From NCBI GenBank assembly GCA_023392755.1, contig JAEWNM010000199.1:1-13316 (forward strand): a stretch of 13,316 nucleotides of DNA. The letters are read 5' to 3'. Below are positions 1-6,464 of the stretch, piece by piece; position 1 is the first letter of the stretch, and each line of letters begins with the position of its first letter. Under the pieces are notes generated by a model. That model was not told the origin of the DNA and made no database searches. It was given only the letters and a program-made list of their open reading frames with translations. A program made the translations under genes and the position numbers. The DNA comes from Bacillota bacterium (GTDB lineage: Bacteria; Bacillota; Clostridia; Christensenellales; Aristaeellaceae).

Positions 1-161
1 GAGCGGGTTTCCTGGACGCCAGGGAGTATGCGGAGGCCGCGTCTGAAAACGGGCGCGCCGCCGGATTAAGGGACGCCGCGTCAATGCAGGATGAAATCGG
101 GCCGCAGGCCGACACAAGGCGTATCCTGCCCAAAAGCAGCACCATAAGCTACCGGGTTTGA
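1..161 (+). CDS. fliK: C-terminal end of a probable flagellar hook-length control protein (FliK), partial
   Basis: This is an open frame entering from the left edge (first full codon at 3) and ending at TGA 159-161. It encodes about 52 residues that begin AGFLDAREYAEAA and end in a basic, Ser-rich tail (KSSTISYRV). The other two forward frames are closed early, at 46 and 69, so this is the only plausible coding frame. The tail by itself has no diagnostic motif. The FliK call rests mainly on position, since fliK directly precedes flgD and flgE in Bacillota flagellar operons. FliK is secreted and measures hook length, then switches the FlhB export gate to filament-type substrates. The start and the FlhB-interacting core lie outside the window. 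It could instead be another protein upstream of flgD. Confidence 0.55.
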   Translation, partial: AGFLDAREYAEAASENGRAAGLRDAASMQDEIGPQADTRRILPKSSTISYRV

Positions 162-195
162 CGCCGGGTGACATGCGAGCGTAAGGAGTGATACC

Positions 196-624
196 ATGCA
201 GGTGAACGGCATCGGGATGCCGGCCGCGGCGCAGCCGCAGGCAGGGCAGGCGGCGGGCAAAGCCGAGACGGATCTCAATATCAACGATTTTTTCAAGCTC
301 ATTTCCGCCCAGCTGCAAAACCAGAGCATGTTTGACACGGTGGACAACACCCAGTTCATGACCCAGATGGTGCAGTTCTCCACCCTCTCGCAAATAAGTC
401 AGTTGTCCAGCGCCTTCCAGTCGAACATGGCGGTTACGCTGATCGGAAAGCAGGTCAGCGTAGCGTCCACAGGCGAGAACGGCGCGCAGCAGATGACGGT
501 GGGGCAGGTGGAGCAGGTAAGCTTCAGCGGGGGCGTACCCTACATTCTGGTCAACGGCGAGTTCCACCAATTGAGCGAGATCATGGACGTGGGCCCGGCG
601 GTGCCGGAAGCCCCGGCGGAATGA
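196..624 (+). CDS. flgD: Flagellar hook capping / hook assembly scaffold protein FlgD (short form)
   Basis: The product is 142 aa. Residues about 28-75 carry the conserved FlgD N-terminal signature (LNINDFFKLISAQLQNQ, then FMTQMVQFSTLSQ), which is the export and capping segment. FlgD caps the growing hook and helps FlgE subunits polymerise; it is removed when the hook is complete. The protein stops shortly after a small beta-type segment (about residues 80-130). It lacks the tudor/FnIII-like C-terminal extension of enterobacterial FlgD, as is usual in Bacillota (the Bacillus subtilis protein is about 140 aa). The ATG at 196 has a good ribosome-binding site, AAGGAGTG at 183-190, and lies 34 bases after the upstream stop. 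It is probably co-transcribed with the hook gene. Confidence 0.93.
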   Translation: MQVNGIGMPAAAQPQAGQAAGKAETDLNINDFFKLISAQLQNQSMFDTVDNTQFMTQMVQFSTLSQISQLSSAFQSNMAVTLIGKQVSVASTGENGAQQMTVGQVEQVSFSGGVPYILVNGEFHQLSEIMDVGPAVPEAPAE

Positions 625-681
625 TACAGGCACCATAAGGGCCGACAGGCACACAAACGTTGATGAAACACAAATGCGAAT

Positions 682-688
682 GGGAGGA
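682..688 (+). promoter_or_regulatory. Ribosome-binding site that decides the flgE start
   Basis: GGGAGGA lies 8 bases before the ATG at 697. It overlaps an earlier in-frame ATG at 688, which is too close to be served by it. This favours initiation at 697, giving a protein that begins MIRSMFSAVSG, the usual N-terminus of hook proteins. Confidence 0.7.
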
Positions 689-696
689 TGCAGGAA

Positions 697-1527
697 ATGA
701 TCAGATCCATGTTTTCCGCAGTCTCAGGCTTAAAAGGGCATCAGACCATGCTGGACGTAATCGGCAACAACATTGCCAACGTGAACACCGCGGGCTTCAA
801 GGCCAGCCGGGTTCTTTTCTCGGACATGTATTACCAGACGCTGTCGGCCGCCAGCGCCCCCACCCCCGCCACGGGCGGCACAAACCCCACCCAGATCGGT
901 TACGGTTCAAAGGTTGCCTCCATCGACCTGCTCAATACCCGCAGCGGCTTTCAGCAGTCGGCCAGGGCGCTGGACACCTACATTTCCGGGGAAGGCTTCT
1001 TCACGGTGCAGGACAGCGCCGGAAACCTGAACTATACCAGGGTAGGCGCCTTTTCCTTTGACGCCAGCGGCAACCTGCTGGACGCCAACGGCAGCTTTGT
1101 CATGGGCCAGATGCCGGCGCTGACGAACCCGATTGGCACGCTGACGAACGTCACCATCCCGAACTTTCAGGATTACACGGGCATTTCCATCGGCCCCGAC
1201 GGCGCCATCACCGGCTCCAACATCACCACCATGGCCATTGAAACGCTAGCCCAAATTCCCATCGCGGTATTCAACAACCCCGACGGCCTGGAGCAGCGCG
1301 GCGACCAGTACTTTGGTGAAACACTGAACTCCGGCGCGCCCAGCTATTCGGAGGCAGGCATAGGCCTGGCGGGGCAGCTTGTATCCGGCGGCCTGGAAAT
1401 GTCCAATGTGGACTTGTCCAAGGAGTTCACGGACATGATCGTGGCCCAGAGGGGATACCAGGCGAATGCCCGTGTTATCACCACATCGGACCAGGTGCTG
1501 GAAGAGCTGGTCAATCTGAAGCGGTAA
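697..1527 (+). CDS. flgE: Flagellar hook protein FlgE (short, Bacillota type)
   Basis: This is the structural subunit of the hook, exported through the flagellar type III gate. The N-terminal rod/hook signature is clear (SAVSGLKGHQTMLDVIGNNIANVNTAGFKAS). The mid-protein hook/rod motif EGFFTVQDSAGNLNYTR and the C-terminal helix (LEMSNVDLSKEFTDMIVAQRGYQAN, then TSDQVLEELVNLKR) are also present. The length of 276 aa is close to the short FlgE of B. subtilis (about 264 aa) and far below enterobacterial FlgE (about 400 aa), so the surface domains are reduced. An in-frame ATG at 688 is possible, but 697 has the correctly spaced ribosome-binding site and gives the canonical N-terminus. The position right after flgD, and the Asn-Pro-Asp and Gln-Tyr-Phe segment around residues 190-205, fit FlgE better than FlgG. 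Two true rod homologues occur further downstream. Confidence 0.9.
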   Translation: MIRSMFSAVSGLKGHQTMLDVIGNNIANVNTAGFKASRVLFSDMYYQTLSAASAPTPATGGTNPTQIGYGSKVASIDLLNTRSGFQQSARALDTYISGEGFFTVQDSAGNLNYTRVGAFSFDASGNLLDANGSFVMGQMPALTNPIGTLTNVTIPNFQDYTGISIGPDGAITGSNITTMAIETLAQIPIAVFNNPDGLEQRGDQYFGETLNSGAPSYSEAGIGLAGQLVSGGLEMSNVDLSKEFTDMIVAQRGYQANARVITTSDQVLEELVNLKR

Positions 1528-1573
1528 CGGCAGGCGCATCGCGGCTTGAACATAACAAAAACGGGCCGGCATG

Positions 1574-1580
1574 AAAGGAG
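1574..1580 (+). promoter_or_regulatory. Ribosome-binding site for flbD
   Basis: AAAGGAG sits 10 bases before the ATG at 1591 but only 1 base before the in-frame ATG at 1582. The spacing therefore supports the start at 1591, which yields the family's usual beginning MIELTKLNG. Confidence 0.65.
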
Positions 1581-1590
1581 CATGGGCGCT

Positions 1591-1854
1591 ATGATAGAGC
1601 TTACCAAGCTGAATGGCGATAAGTATTACATTAACTCAGAGCTCATCGAAATGATCGAGATGATTCCCGATACGCTGGTCACCATGACAAATGGCAAGAC
1701 GCACTATGTGCTGGAACCGGCGGATGTGGTGGTGGACAGGGTCGGTTCATACAAGGTGGGCCTCCTGGCGCAGGCGCGCCTCCTGGAGGAGAAGCTTTTG
1801 GCAGGGAACAAGGAAAGCCATCGCAGACGCTATGAACGCACAAAGGAAGAGTAA
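1591..1854 (+). CDS. flbD: FlbD/SwrD family flagellar protein
   Basis: The 87-aa protein begins MIELTKLNGDKYYINSELIE and carries a central MIPDTLVTMTNGKTHYV segment. This is the hallmark of the small FlbD (SwrD/YlzI) family, and is unrelated to the Caulobacter FlbD transcription regulator. In B. subtilis, SwrD raises motor torque and supports swarming, acting with the stators. The family is nearly always encoded between flgE and the fliL/fliM or motA genes, as here. The protein is somewhat longer than B. subtilis SwrD (about 71 aa) because of a charged C-terminal tail rich in Arg, Lys and Glu (about residues 68-87). It ends 2 bases before fliM, whose ribosome-binding site (AAAGGAAG) lies inside this gene, so the two are probably translationally coupled. 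Confidence 0.88.
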   Translation: MIELTKLNGDKYYINSELIEMIEMIPDTLVTMTNGKTHYVLEPADVVVDRVGSYKVGLLAQARLLEEKLLAGNKESHRRRYERTKEE

Positions 1855-1856
1855 CC

Positions 1857-2849
1857 ATGCCGGAGATTTTGTCTCAAAACCAAATTGACGAGCTGCTGAA
1901 CAGGCTTGCGGGCAATGGGGATCAGGACGAGCCCGCTGATTTGCCTGCCGAGGATACCAGGGCCAAGCCTTACAATTTCAAAAACCCCAAGAAGCTGACC
2001 AAGGACCAGCAAAAGGTGCTTCGGGGAGTTGGCGAAATCTTTGCAAGGCACTTGGCTTCCTATCTGGCCGGGCTTACCCGCAGCTATTGCGAGGTCAACG
2101 TGGTATCCCTGGAAGAGCAGCCCTATATGGAGTACAACAACGCGCTCCCCGACATGCTCATCACCGGCGTGCTTGACCTGAACGTTTTGAAGGGCGCCAT
2201 GCTGATGGACCTTTCCAACCCCATCACCTTCGCGCTCATCGAGCGCATGTTCGGCGGGGTAATCGAGGTGCGGGAGGTGCCGCGGCGGGAGTTCACCGAT
2301 ATCGAGACGGCGCTGCTGGAGCGGATTGTGAAAAGGATCGCATCCCTGTTCCAGGAAGCGTGGACATCAACCCCGAACGTCAGCGTCTCGGTCAGGCAGA
2401 TCGAAACGAACACCCGGTTCATCAAGGCCGTCGCCATGGATGAGGTGGTGGCTGTGATGGTGCTGTCGGTGAAGCTAAGCTCCGTAGAGGGCACCATTAC
2501 CTGCTGCATCCCCTGTATGGGCATCGGCGGGACGCTGGATGAGATACTTGCCGTCCAGACCGGAACCAACCACAGGGACGACGAGGGTGACGAAAACTCC
2601 GCCCTTAACCAAAGAGCGATGCTGGCACAGCTTCACGGCTCCAGCATCGACTGCTGCGCCATACTGGGTACCACAACCATCACCATGCAGGAAATGCTCA
2701 GTCTGCAGCCGGGCGACGTGATCCGCTTGGATCAGCGGGTGGGTACGCCCGTCGTGATATCGGTAAACGGGAAAGGTTGGTTTCTGGGCGAGCCCGGTAC
2801 AAAAAGGAACAAGCTTGCCGTGTTGATCAACCGGCAATACGCAGGATAG
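1857..2849 (+). CDS. fliM: Flagellar motor switch protein FliM
   Basis: This 330-aa protein forms the C-ring of the rotor and binds phospho-CheY to switch rotation. The N-terminal CheY-P binding helix is visible at residues 4-14 (ILSQNQIDELL). A middle CheC-like domain spans about residues 45-230 and includes the YMEYNNALPD and REFTDIE segments. The C-terminal SpoA/FliN-like domain is at about 250-327 (MLSLQPGDVIRLDQRVGTPV, then NKLAVLINR). The usual GGXG loop that contacts FliG reads GGVI here (residues 133-136), so the last glycine appears to be replaced. The length is typical for the family. The start follows flbD by 2 bases, and fliY follows after 19 bases. Confidence 0.95.
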   Translation: MPEILSQNQIDELLNRLAGNGDQDEPADLPAEDTRAKPYNFKNPKKLTKDQQKVLRGVGEIFARHLASYLAGLTRSYCEVNVVSLEEQPYMEYNNALPDMLITGVLDLNVLKGAMLMDLSNPITFALIERMFGGVIEVREVPRREFTDIETALLERIVKRIASLFQEAWTSTPNVSVSVRQIETNTRFIKAVAMDEVVAVMVLSVKLSSVEGTITCCIPCMGIGGTLDEILAVQTGTNHRDDEGDENSALNQRAMLAQLHGSSIDCCAILGTTTITMQEMLSLQPGDVIRLDQRVGTPVVISVNGKGWFLGEPGTKRNKLAVLINRQYAG

Positions 2850-2868
2850 AAAGGAAGGTGAGCGCGCG

Positions 2869-4164
2869 ATGGATACACATCCGGATCTGAACGGACAGGA
2901 AAACAACCTGGGCCTGAACAGCACCGAAATTGATACCATTGGCGAGATTCTGAACATCAGCATGGGCGCCGCGGCTACCGCCGTTTCGATCCTGCTGAAC
3001 CGGCAGGTCATTATTACCACGCCCAGCGTGCGGGTCGTGCACAGCTCCGAGTTTGATATTTCACGGCTTGAGCCCGCATTGGGGATTGAAATCAAATACG
3101 TCCAGGGGCTTTTTGGTTCCAACCACATGATTATGAGCGTTAGGGATATAAAGGCCATTGTACAGCTTTTGCTGGGCAGTGATTTTGAGGAGCCCGCGGA
3201 CGGGGAATCGCTGGATGAGATCGCCATAAGCGCCCTGGGTGAAGTTATGAACCAGATGATGGGCGCAAGCTGCACGGCGCTGGCATCATTTCTGGACAGG
3301 GAAATCAATATTTCACCTCCCGCACCCTTTGATATCACCGGGGAAACGGATGGCCAGCCCTGGACCGGCAAGCAGGAATACATTGTGACCGTGAGCTTCA
3401 AGCTGACCATTGAGGGCCTTGTGGACAGCGAATTTTTCACAGTCATGCCCGTGCCCTTCGCCAGAGAGCTTGTCAGCAGTGCCATGGGGATGAGTGAGGA
3501 GGATACCCCGCTCATGGAGCTTGAGCCGGAGGCCTCGCAGGCGCAGGTCGTTGGGCATACACAGGTTCCCGCGCCGATGCATGGGAACGATTACCCCGTC
3601 CAGCCCCAGGCCGTTGCTGCGCCTGTGCCTGTGGCCCCGCCGCCCCCACCCGCTGCGGCTCCCGTGGCCGCGCCCGCACCCGTTGCGGTTCCCGTGCCCG
3701 CGCCTGCACCCAGGCCTGCCCCGGCACCAGCACCCGTGGCCATGCCGGCACCCGTGGCCGCGCCCGTGGCAAGGCCTGCGCCGGCACCCGCGCCAAGGCC
3801 CGCGCCGGCAGGCGGATACGCTGCGGAAAAAGCGGCACCGCCCAAAAACGTGGTGGTCAAGCCCCTTCAGTTTGGCAGCCTGGACGCGGACGATCCCGCT
3901 GTGGAAGACACGGACACCGTTAACCTGGGGCTTGTGATGGGCGTGGACCTGAATGTTACCGTGGAGATTGGGCGCACGAAAAAGCAGGTCAAGGAAATCC
4001 TGTCCCTGCGCCAGGGCTCCATTGTGGAGCTGGACAAGCAGGCTGGCGCGCCGGTGGACATCGTGGTAAACGGCAAGCTTATCGCCAGGGGCGACGTGGT
4101 TGTCATAGACGACAACTTTGGCGTAAGGATTACCGAAATCGTAAGCGCCGCCGCCCAAAGGTAG
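2869..4164 (+). CDS. fliY: Flagellar motor switch phosphatase FliY (CheC-FliN fusion type)
   Basis: This 431-aa protein is the FliN-equivalent of Gram-positive rotors. Two CheC/CheX-type phosphatase motifs (D/S-x3-E-x2-N, then a distant Pro) are intact: D22/E26/N29 with P52, and S121/E125/N128 with P150. It is therefore likely to dephosphorylate CheY-P at the switch. A CheC-like domain covers about residues 17-210. It is followed by a very long Pro/Ala/Val-rich linker (about 245-315), then a C-terminal SpoA/FliN domain (about 350-431: LGLVMGVDLNVTVEIGRTKK, ILSLRQGSIVELDKQAGAPV). Unlike B. subtilis FliY, the N-terminus shows no LSQ-x-EID-x-LL CheY-binding peptide. The ATG at 2869 follows AAAGGAAGGTGAG, and no better upstream start is seen before the fliM stop. 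Confidence 0.93.
   Translation: MDTHPDLNGQENNLGLNSTEIDTIGEILNISMGAAATAVSILLNRQVIITTPSVRVVHSSEFDISRLEPALGIEIKYVQGLFGSNHMIMSVRDIKAIVQLLLGSDFEEPADGESLDEIAISALGEVMNQMMGASCTALASFLDREINISPPAPFDITGETDGQPWTGKQEYIVTVSFKLTIEGLVDSEFFTVMPVPFARELVSSAMGMSEEDTPLMELEPEASQAQVVGHTQVPAPMHGNDYPVQPQAVAAPVPVAPPPPPAAAPVAAPAPVAVPVPAPAPRPAPAPAPVAMPAPVAAPVARPAPAPAPRPAPAGGYAAEKAAPPKNVVVKPLQFGSLDADDPAVEDTDTVNLGLVMGVDLNVTVEIGRTKKQVKEILSLRQGSIVELDKQAGAPVDIVVNGKLIARGDVVVIDDNFGVRITEIVSAAAQR
3600..3815 (+). repeat. Low-complexity GC-rich segment encoding the FliY Pro/Ala linker
   Basis: About 215 bases of degenerate tandem units such as CCCGTGGCCGCGCCCG and GCGCCGGCACCCGCGCC encode runs of PVA, APAP and PRPAPAP. The antisense frame is also open and gives a Gly/Ala-rich string, but this follows from the composition and is not a gene. 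Slippage in such repeats would make linker length variable between strains. Confidence 0.8.
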
Positions 4165-4200
4165 CAAGGCAGGCAAATACCAGGTTGGGAGAGGGAAGCA

Positions 4201-4581
4201 TTGGAAGACGCATTTTCCATCTTGACGCCCCTTCTGGCGGTGGCCGTTGTGATTGCCGGCGCCTATTGGACAACCAAATGGATGGCCGGGCGGCATGGCG
4301 CATACTCCTCCGGTCGCCACATCCAGGTGCTGGAGCGGGTGATGGTCGCAAAGGATACCTACCTGGCGCTGATCAGGGTTGGCAGCCAGACGCACCTGGC
4401 ATCCGTATCCCCGGGGCGTGTGGAATGGATTCGGGAAATGGACACGGCGGAGCTGGCGGGCATCGAAGCCAAGCGGGCCGGAAATGACTTTTTAGGCATG
4501 CTGGTCAAAGCGGCGGGAAAGGGAAAAACGCACCCGGCGCAAAAGGAAGATGGCGGGGAACGGGGCGGCGATGACCAATGA
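4201..4581 (+). CDS. fliO: Flagellar biosynthetic protein FliO (FliZ)
   Basis: The 126-aa protein has one N-terminal membrane segment (about residues 7-25, LTPLLAVAVVIAGAYWTTKW). A cytoplasmic domain follows with the FliO-type pattern (IQVLERVMVAKDTYLALIRVGSQTHLASV), then a charged C-terminal tail. FliO helps FliP assemble into the export gate core and is poorly conserved, so the call leans on both this pattern and its place just before fliP. The start is TTG at 4201, preceded by GGGAGAGGGAAG; there is no ATG before residue 29 in this frame. The stop overlaps the fliP start by 4 bases (ATGA), which suggests translational coupling. Confidence 0.85.
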   Translation: MEDAFSILTPLLAVAVVIAGAYWTTKWMAGRHGAYSSGRHIQVLERVMVAKDTYLALIRVGSQTHLASVSPGRVEWIREMDTAELAGIEAKRAGNDFLGMLVKAAGKGKTHPAQKEDGGERGGDDQ

Positions 4582-5336
4582 AGAAAAGTAAGCTTTTGTC
4601 GTTAGCAATGCTCCTCCTTCTGGTGACTCTGCTTGTGGCATGGCCCGTCCATGCATCCCGCGCGGAATCCGGCGGGCTGTCCATTCAAATGGAAGGCCTT
4701 GGCACAGGGGAAGGCACCGACGTGTTGGAGATACTGATTTCCCTCACAGTCATTGCGCTTCTGCCCTCCATACTGATCATGACCACCTGCTTCACCCGCA
4801 TCCTGATCGTGCTTTCCTGTGTGCGCAACGCAATTGGCCTGCAGCAGACGCCCCCCAATCAGGTGCTTGTGGGCATCGCGCTGTTTCTGTCGCTGTTCAT
4901 CATGTCGCCGGTAATCGGCCAGGTCAATGATACGGCCTACCAGCCCTATCAGCGCGGGGAAATTACGCAGATGGAGGCGGCGGGAAAGGCCATTGAGCCG
5001 CTTCGGGGATTTATGCTCAGAAACACAAACGCCGAGGACCTGAACCTGTTTCTGGACCTGGGGCATTATGAGCGGCCGGAAACCGAGAACCAGATTGAGA
5101 CCACCGTGCTCATCCCCGCCTTTATCACCAGCGAGCTCAAGCGCGCGTTCATCATGGGCTTTATGGTGTACCTGCCGTTCCTGGTCATAGATATGGTGGT
5201 GGCCAGCACGCTGATGAGCCTGGGCATGGTCATGCTGCCCCCGGTCTTGATCTCCCTTCCGTTCAAGCTGGTGCTCTTTGTGCTGGTGGACGGCTGGTCG
5301 ATGACACTGAAGGCGCTGGTCATGGGCTTCCATTAG
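4578..5336 (+). CDS. fliP: Flagellar type III export gate protein FliP
   Basis: The 252-aa membrane protein forms the core channel of the flagellar type III export gate with FliQ and FliR. It starts with a cleavable-looking signal peptide (MKK, a hydrophobic run rich in Leu, then PVHASRAES), as is typical of FliP. Strongly conserved FliP blocks follow: ILIMTTCFTRILIVLSCVRN, QQTPPNQVLVGIALFLS, the periplasmic stretch about residues 113-175, and the C-terminal FITSELKRAFIMGF and VDGWSMTLKALV. Membrane segments lie at about 50-75, 90-112, 185-210 and 212-235. It overlaps fliO by 4 bases and is separated from fliQ by 33 bases. The length is normal. Confidence 0.97.
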   Translation: MKKSKLLSLAMLLLLVTLLVAWPVHASRAESGGLSIQMEGLGTGEGTDVLEILISLTVIALLPSILIMTTCFTRILIVLSCVRNAIGLQQTPPNQVLVGIALFLSLFIMSPVIGQVNDTAYQPYQRGEITQMEAAGKAIEPLRGFMLRNTNAEDLNLFLDLGHYERPETENQIETTVLIPAFITSELKRAFIMGFMVYLPFLVIDMVVASTLMSLGMVMLPPVLISLPFKLVLFVLVDGWSMTLKALVMGFH

Positions 5337-5369
5337 CCGCGGCGGGCCTGATAGCCGGAAAGGGAAAGT

Positions 5370-5636
5370 ATGTCGCAGGGGGAAATTGTTTCCGTTTTCA
5401 GGGATGCGCTGGTGACGGCGCTTTTGATGGCGGCGCCGTTTCTGGCGGTAAGCGTGGCAATCGGCGTTCTGGTGTCGGTGGTGCAGGCGGCCACGCAGAT
5501 TCATGAGCAGAATGTTGCCTTTGTTTTCAAGATACTGGCCATCGGGCTGGTGCTGCTAGCATTGAGCGCGTGGCTGATTGCCAAGATTGTGGATTTTACC
5601 GGCCGGATATTTTCCACCATCGCCAATCTGGTATAA
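5370..5636 (+). CDS. fliQ: Flagellar export gate protein FliQ
   Basis: The 88-aa protein has two hydrophobic segments (about residues 15-40 and 50-73). It carries the FliQ family pattern in the loop between them (SVVQAATQIHEQNVAFVFKI) and near the end (DFTGRIF). FliQ surrounds the FliP/FliR core of the export gate. The ribosome-binding region GGAAAGGGAAAG lies just before the ATG. The length matches the family (about 89 aa). The fliR start follows 20 bases after the stop. Confidence 0.96.
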   Translation: MSQGEIVSVFRDALVTALLMAAPFLAVSVAIGVLVSVVQAATQIHEQNVAFVFKILAIGLVLLALSAWLIAKIVDFTGRIFSTIANLV

Positions 5637-5656
5637 GGGGAGGGGGGAGAGCGCCG

Positions 5657-6436
5657 ATGCTTACGATCAGCTTTGACGGCTACATGCTCATGCTGTTGGT
5701 GTTCGCCCGCATGTCGGGCGCACTGCTGTTTCATCCGTTCTTCGGACGCAGGAGCGTGCCCGTCATAGCGAAAGTCGGCCTTGCGTTTTTGACGGCCCTC
5801 CTTCTGACGCCTACCCTTAGCGTGCCGCCGCCCCAGTTCGATTCCACGCTCTTGTTCATGCTGGCGCTGCTGAAGGAAATGCTGGTGGGTTATGCGCTGG
5901 GGCTTTTGATGAATCTGTTCCTGAGCTTTCTGCTCATGGCCGGGGAGGCCATGGATATGGAGATGGGGCTTAGCATGGGCAGGATATACGACCCACAAAG
6001 CAACGTATCCATGCCTGCGACGGGCTCGGTATTCCACCTGATGCTCACGCTCATCTTCTTTGCATCCAACGGGCATCTCACGCTGATCCGGATATTGAGC
6101 AGCTCCTGTCAGCTGTTCCCGCCGAGTTCCGCGTTTTTTGATTTTCAGGCGGGAAGCTATCTGGCCCTGATGCTCAAGGATATGCTGGTACTGGCGCTGA
6201 AGCTTGCCATGCCGGTCATGGCCACCGAGCTTTTGGCGGAGGCGGGAATGGGCGTGCTGATGCGCATTGTGCCACAGATCAATGTGTTCGTGGCCGGGCT
6301 GCAGATAAAGCTGGCTGTCGGGCTGGCCATCATTATCCTGGCGCTGCCGGCCGTTTCCAGGCTGATGGACGCAACGCTTACGCAGATGTTTGAAAAGGTG
6401 CAGGAGTCCATGGCGGTCATGCTGGGCGGGGCATAA
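5657..6436 (+). CDS. fliR: Flagellar export gate protein FliR
   Basis: The 259-aa polytopic membrane protein shows the FliR hallmarks: FARMSGALLFHPFFGRRSVP near residues 16-35, LLKEMLVGYALGLLMN near 73-88, and GEAMDMEMGLSMGRIYDP near 96-115. Five to six membrane segments are evident. The same frame is open further upstream (from 5570, overlapping fliQ). The ATG at 5657 is chosen because it follows AGGGGAGGGGGGAGA and begins at the family's usual N-terminus (MLTISFDGYMLMLLVFARMS). FliR is not fused to FlhB here, unlike in some Clostridium species. Confidence 0.95.
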   Translation: MLTISFDGYMLMLLVFARMSGALLFHPFFGRRSVPVIAKVGLAFLTALLLTPTLSVPPPQFDSTLLFMLALLKEMLVGYALGLLMNLFLSFLLMAGEAMDMEMGLSMGRIYDPQSNVSMPATGSVFHLMLTLIFFASNGHLTLIRILSSSCQLFPPSSAFFDFQAGSYLALMLKDMLVLALKLAMPVMATELLAEAGMGVLMRIVPQINVFVAGLQIKLAVGLAIIILALPAVSRLMDATLTQMFEKVQESMAVMLGGA

Positions 6437-6464
6437 TCCAACGGCTTGAGGGGGAGGTGGTTTC

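Noticed and set aside
660..1061. 133-aa plus-strand open frame overlapping flgE
   Set aside because: It is out of frame with the conserved FlgE sequence and has no known family pattern.
1615..1622. GGCGATAA inside flbD, resembling a sigma28 -10 element
   Set aside because: The position 15 bases upstream reads AGAG, not TAAA, and the site is inside a coding region.
2295..2302. ACCGATAT inside fliM, resembling a sigma28 -10 element
   Set aside because: The -35 position reads GGTG, and the site is inside coding sequence.
2475..3515. Long 346-aa minus-strand open frame across fliM and fliY
   Set aside because: It is a shadow frame caused by the high GC content. It spans two genes with clear domains on the + strand and has no recognisable domain.
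3591..3860. Antisense open frame of Gly/Ala-rich protein over the FliY linker
   Set aside because: It mirrors the GC-rich repeat encoding the Pro/Ala linker. It is low complexity, has no ribosome-binding site, and lies opposite a well-supported gene.
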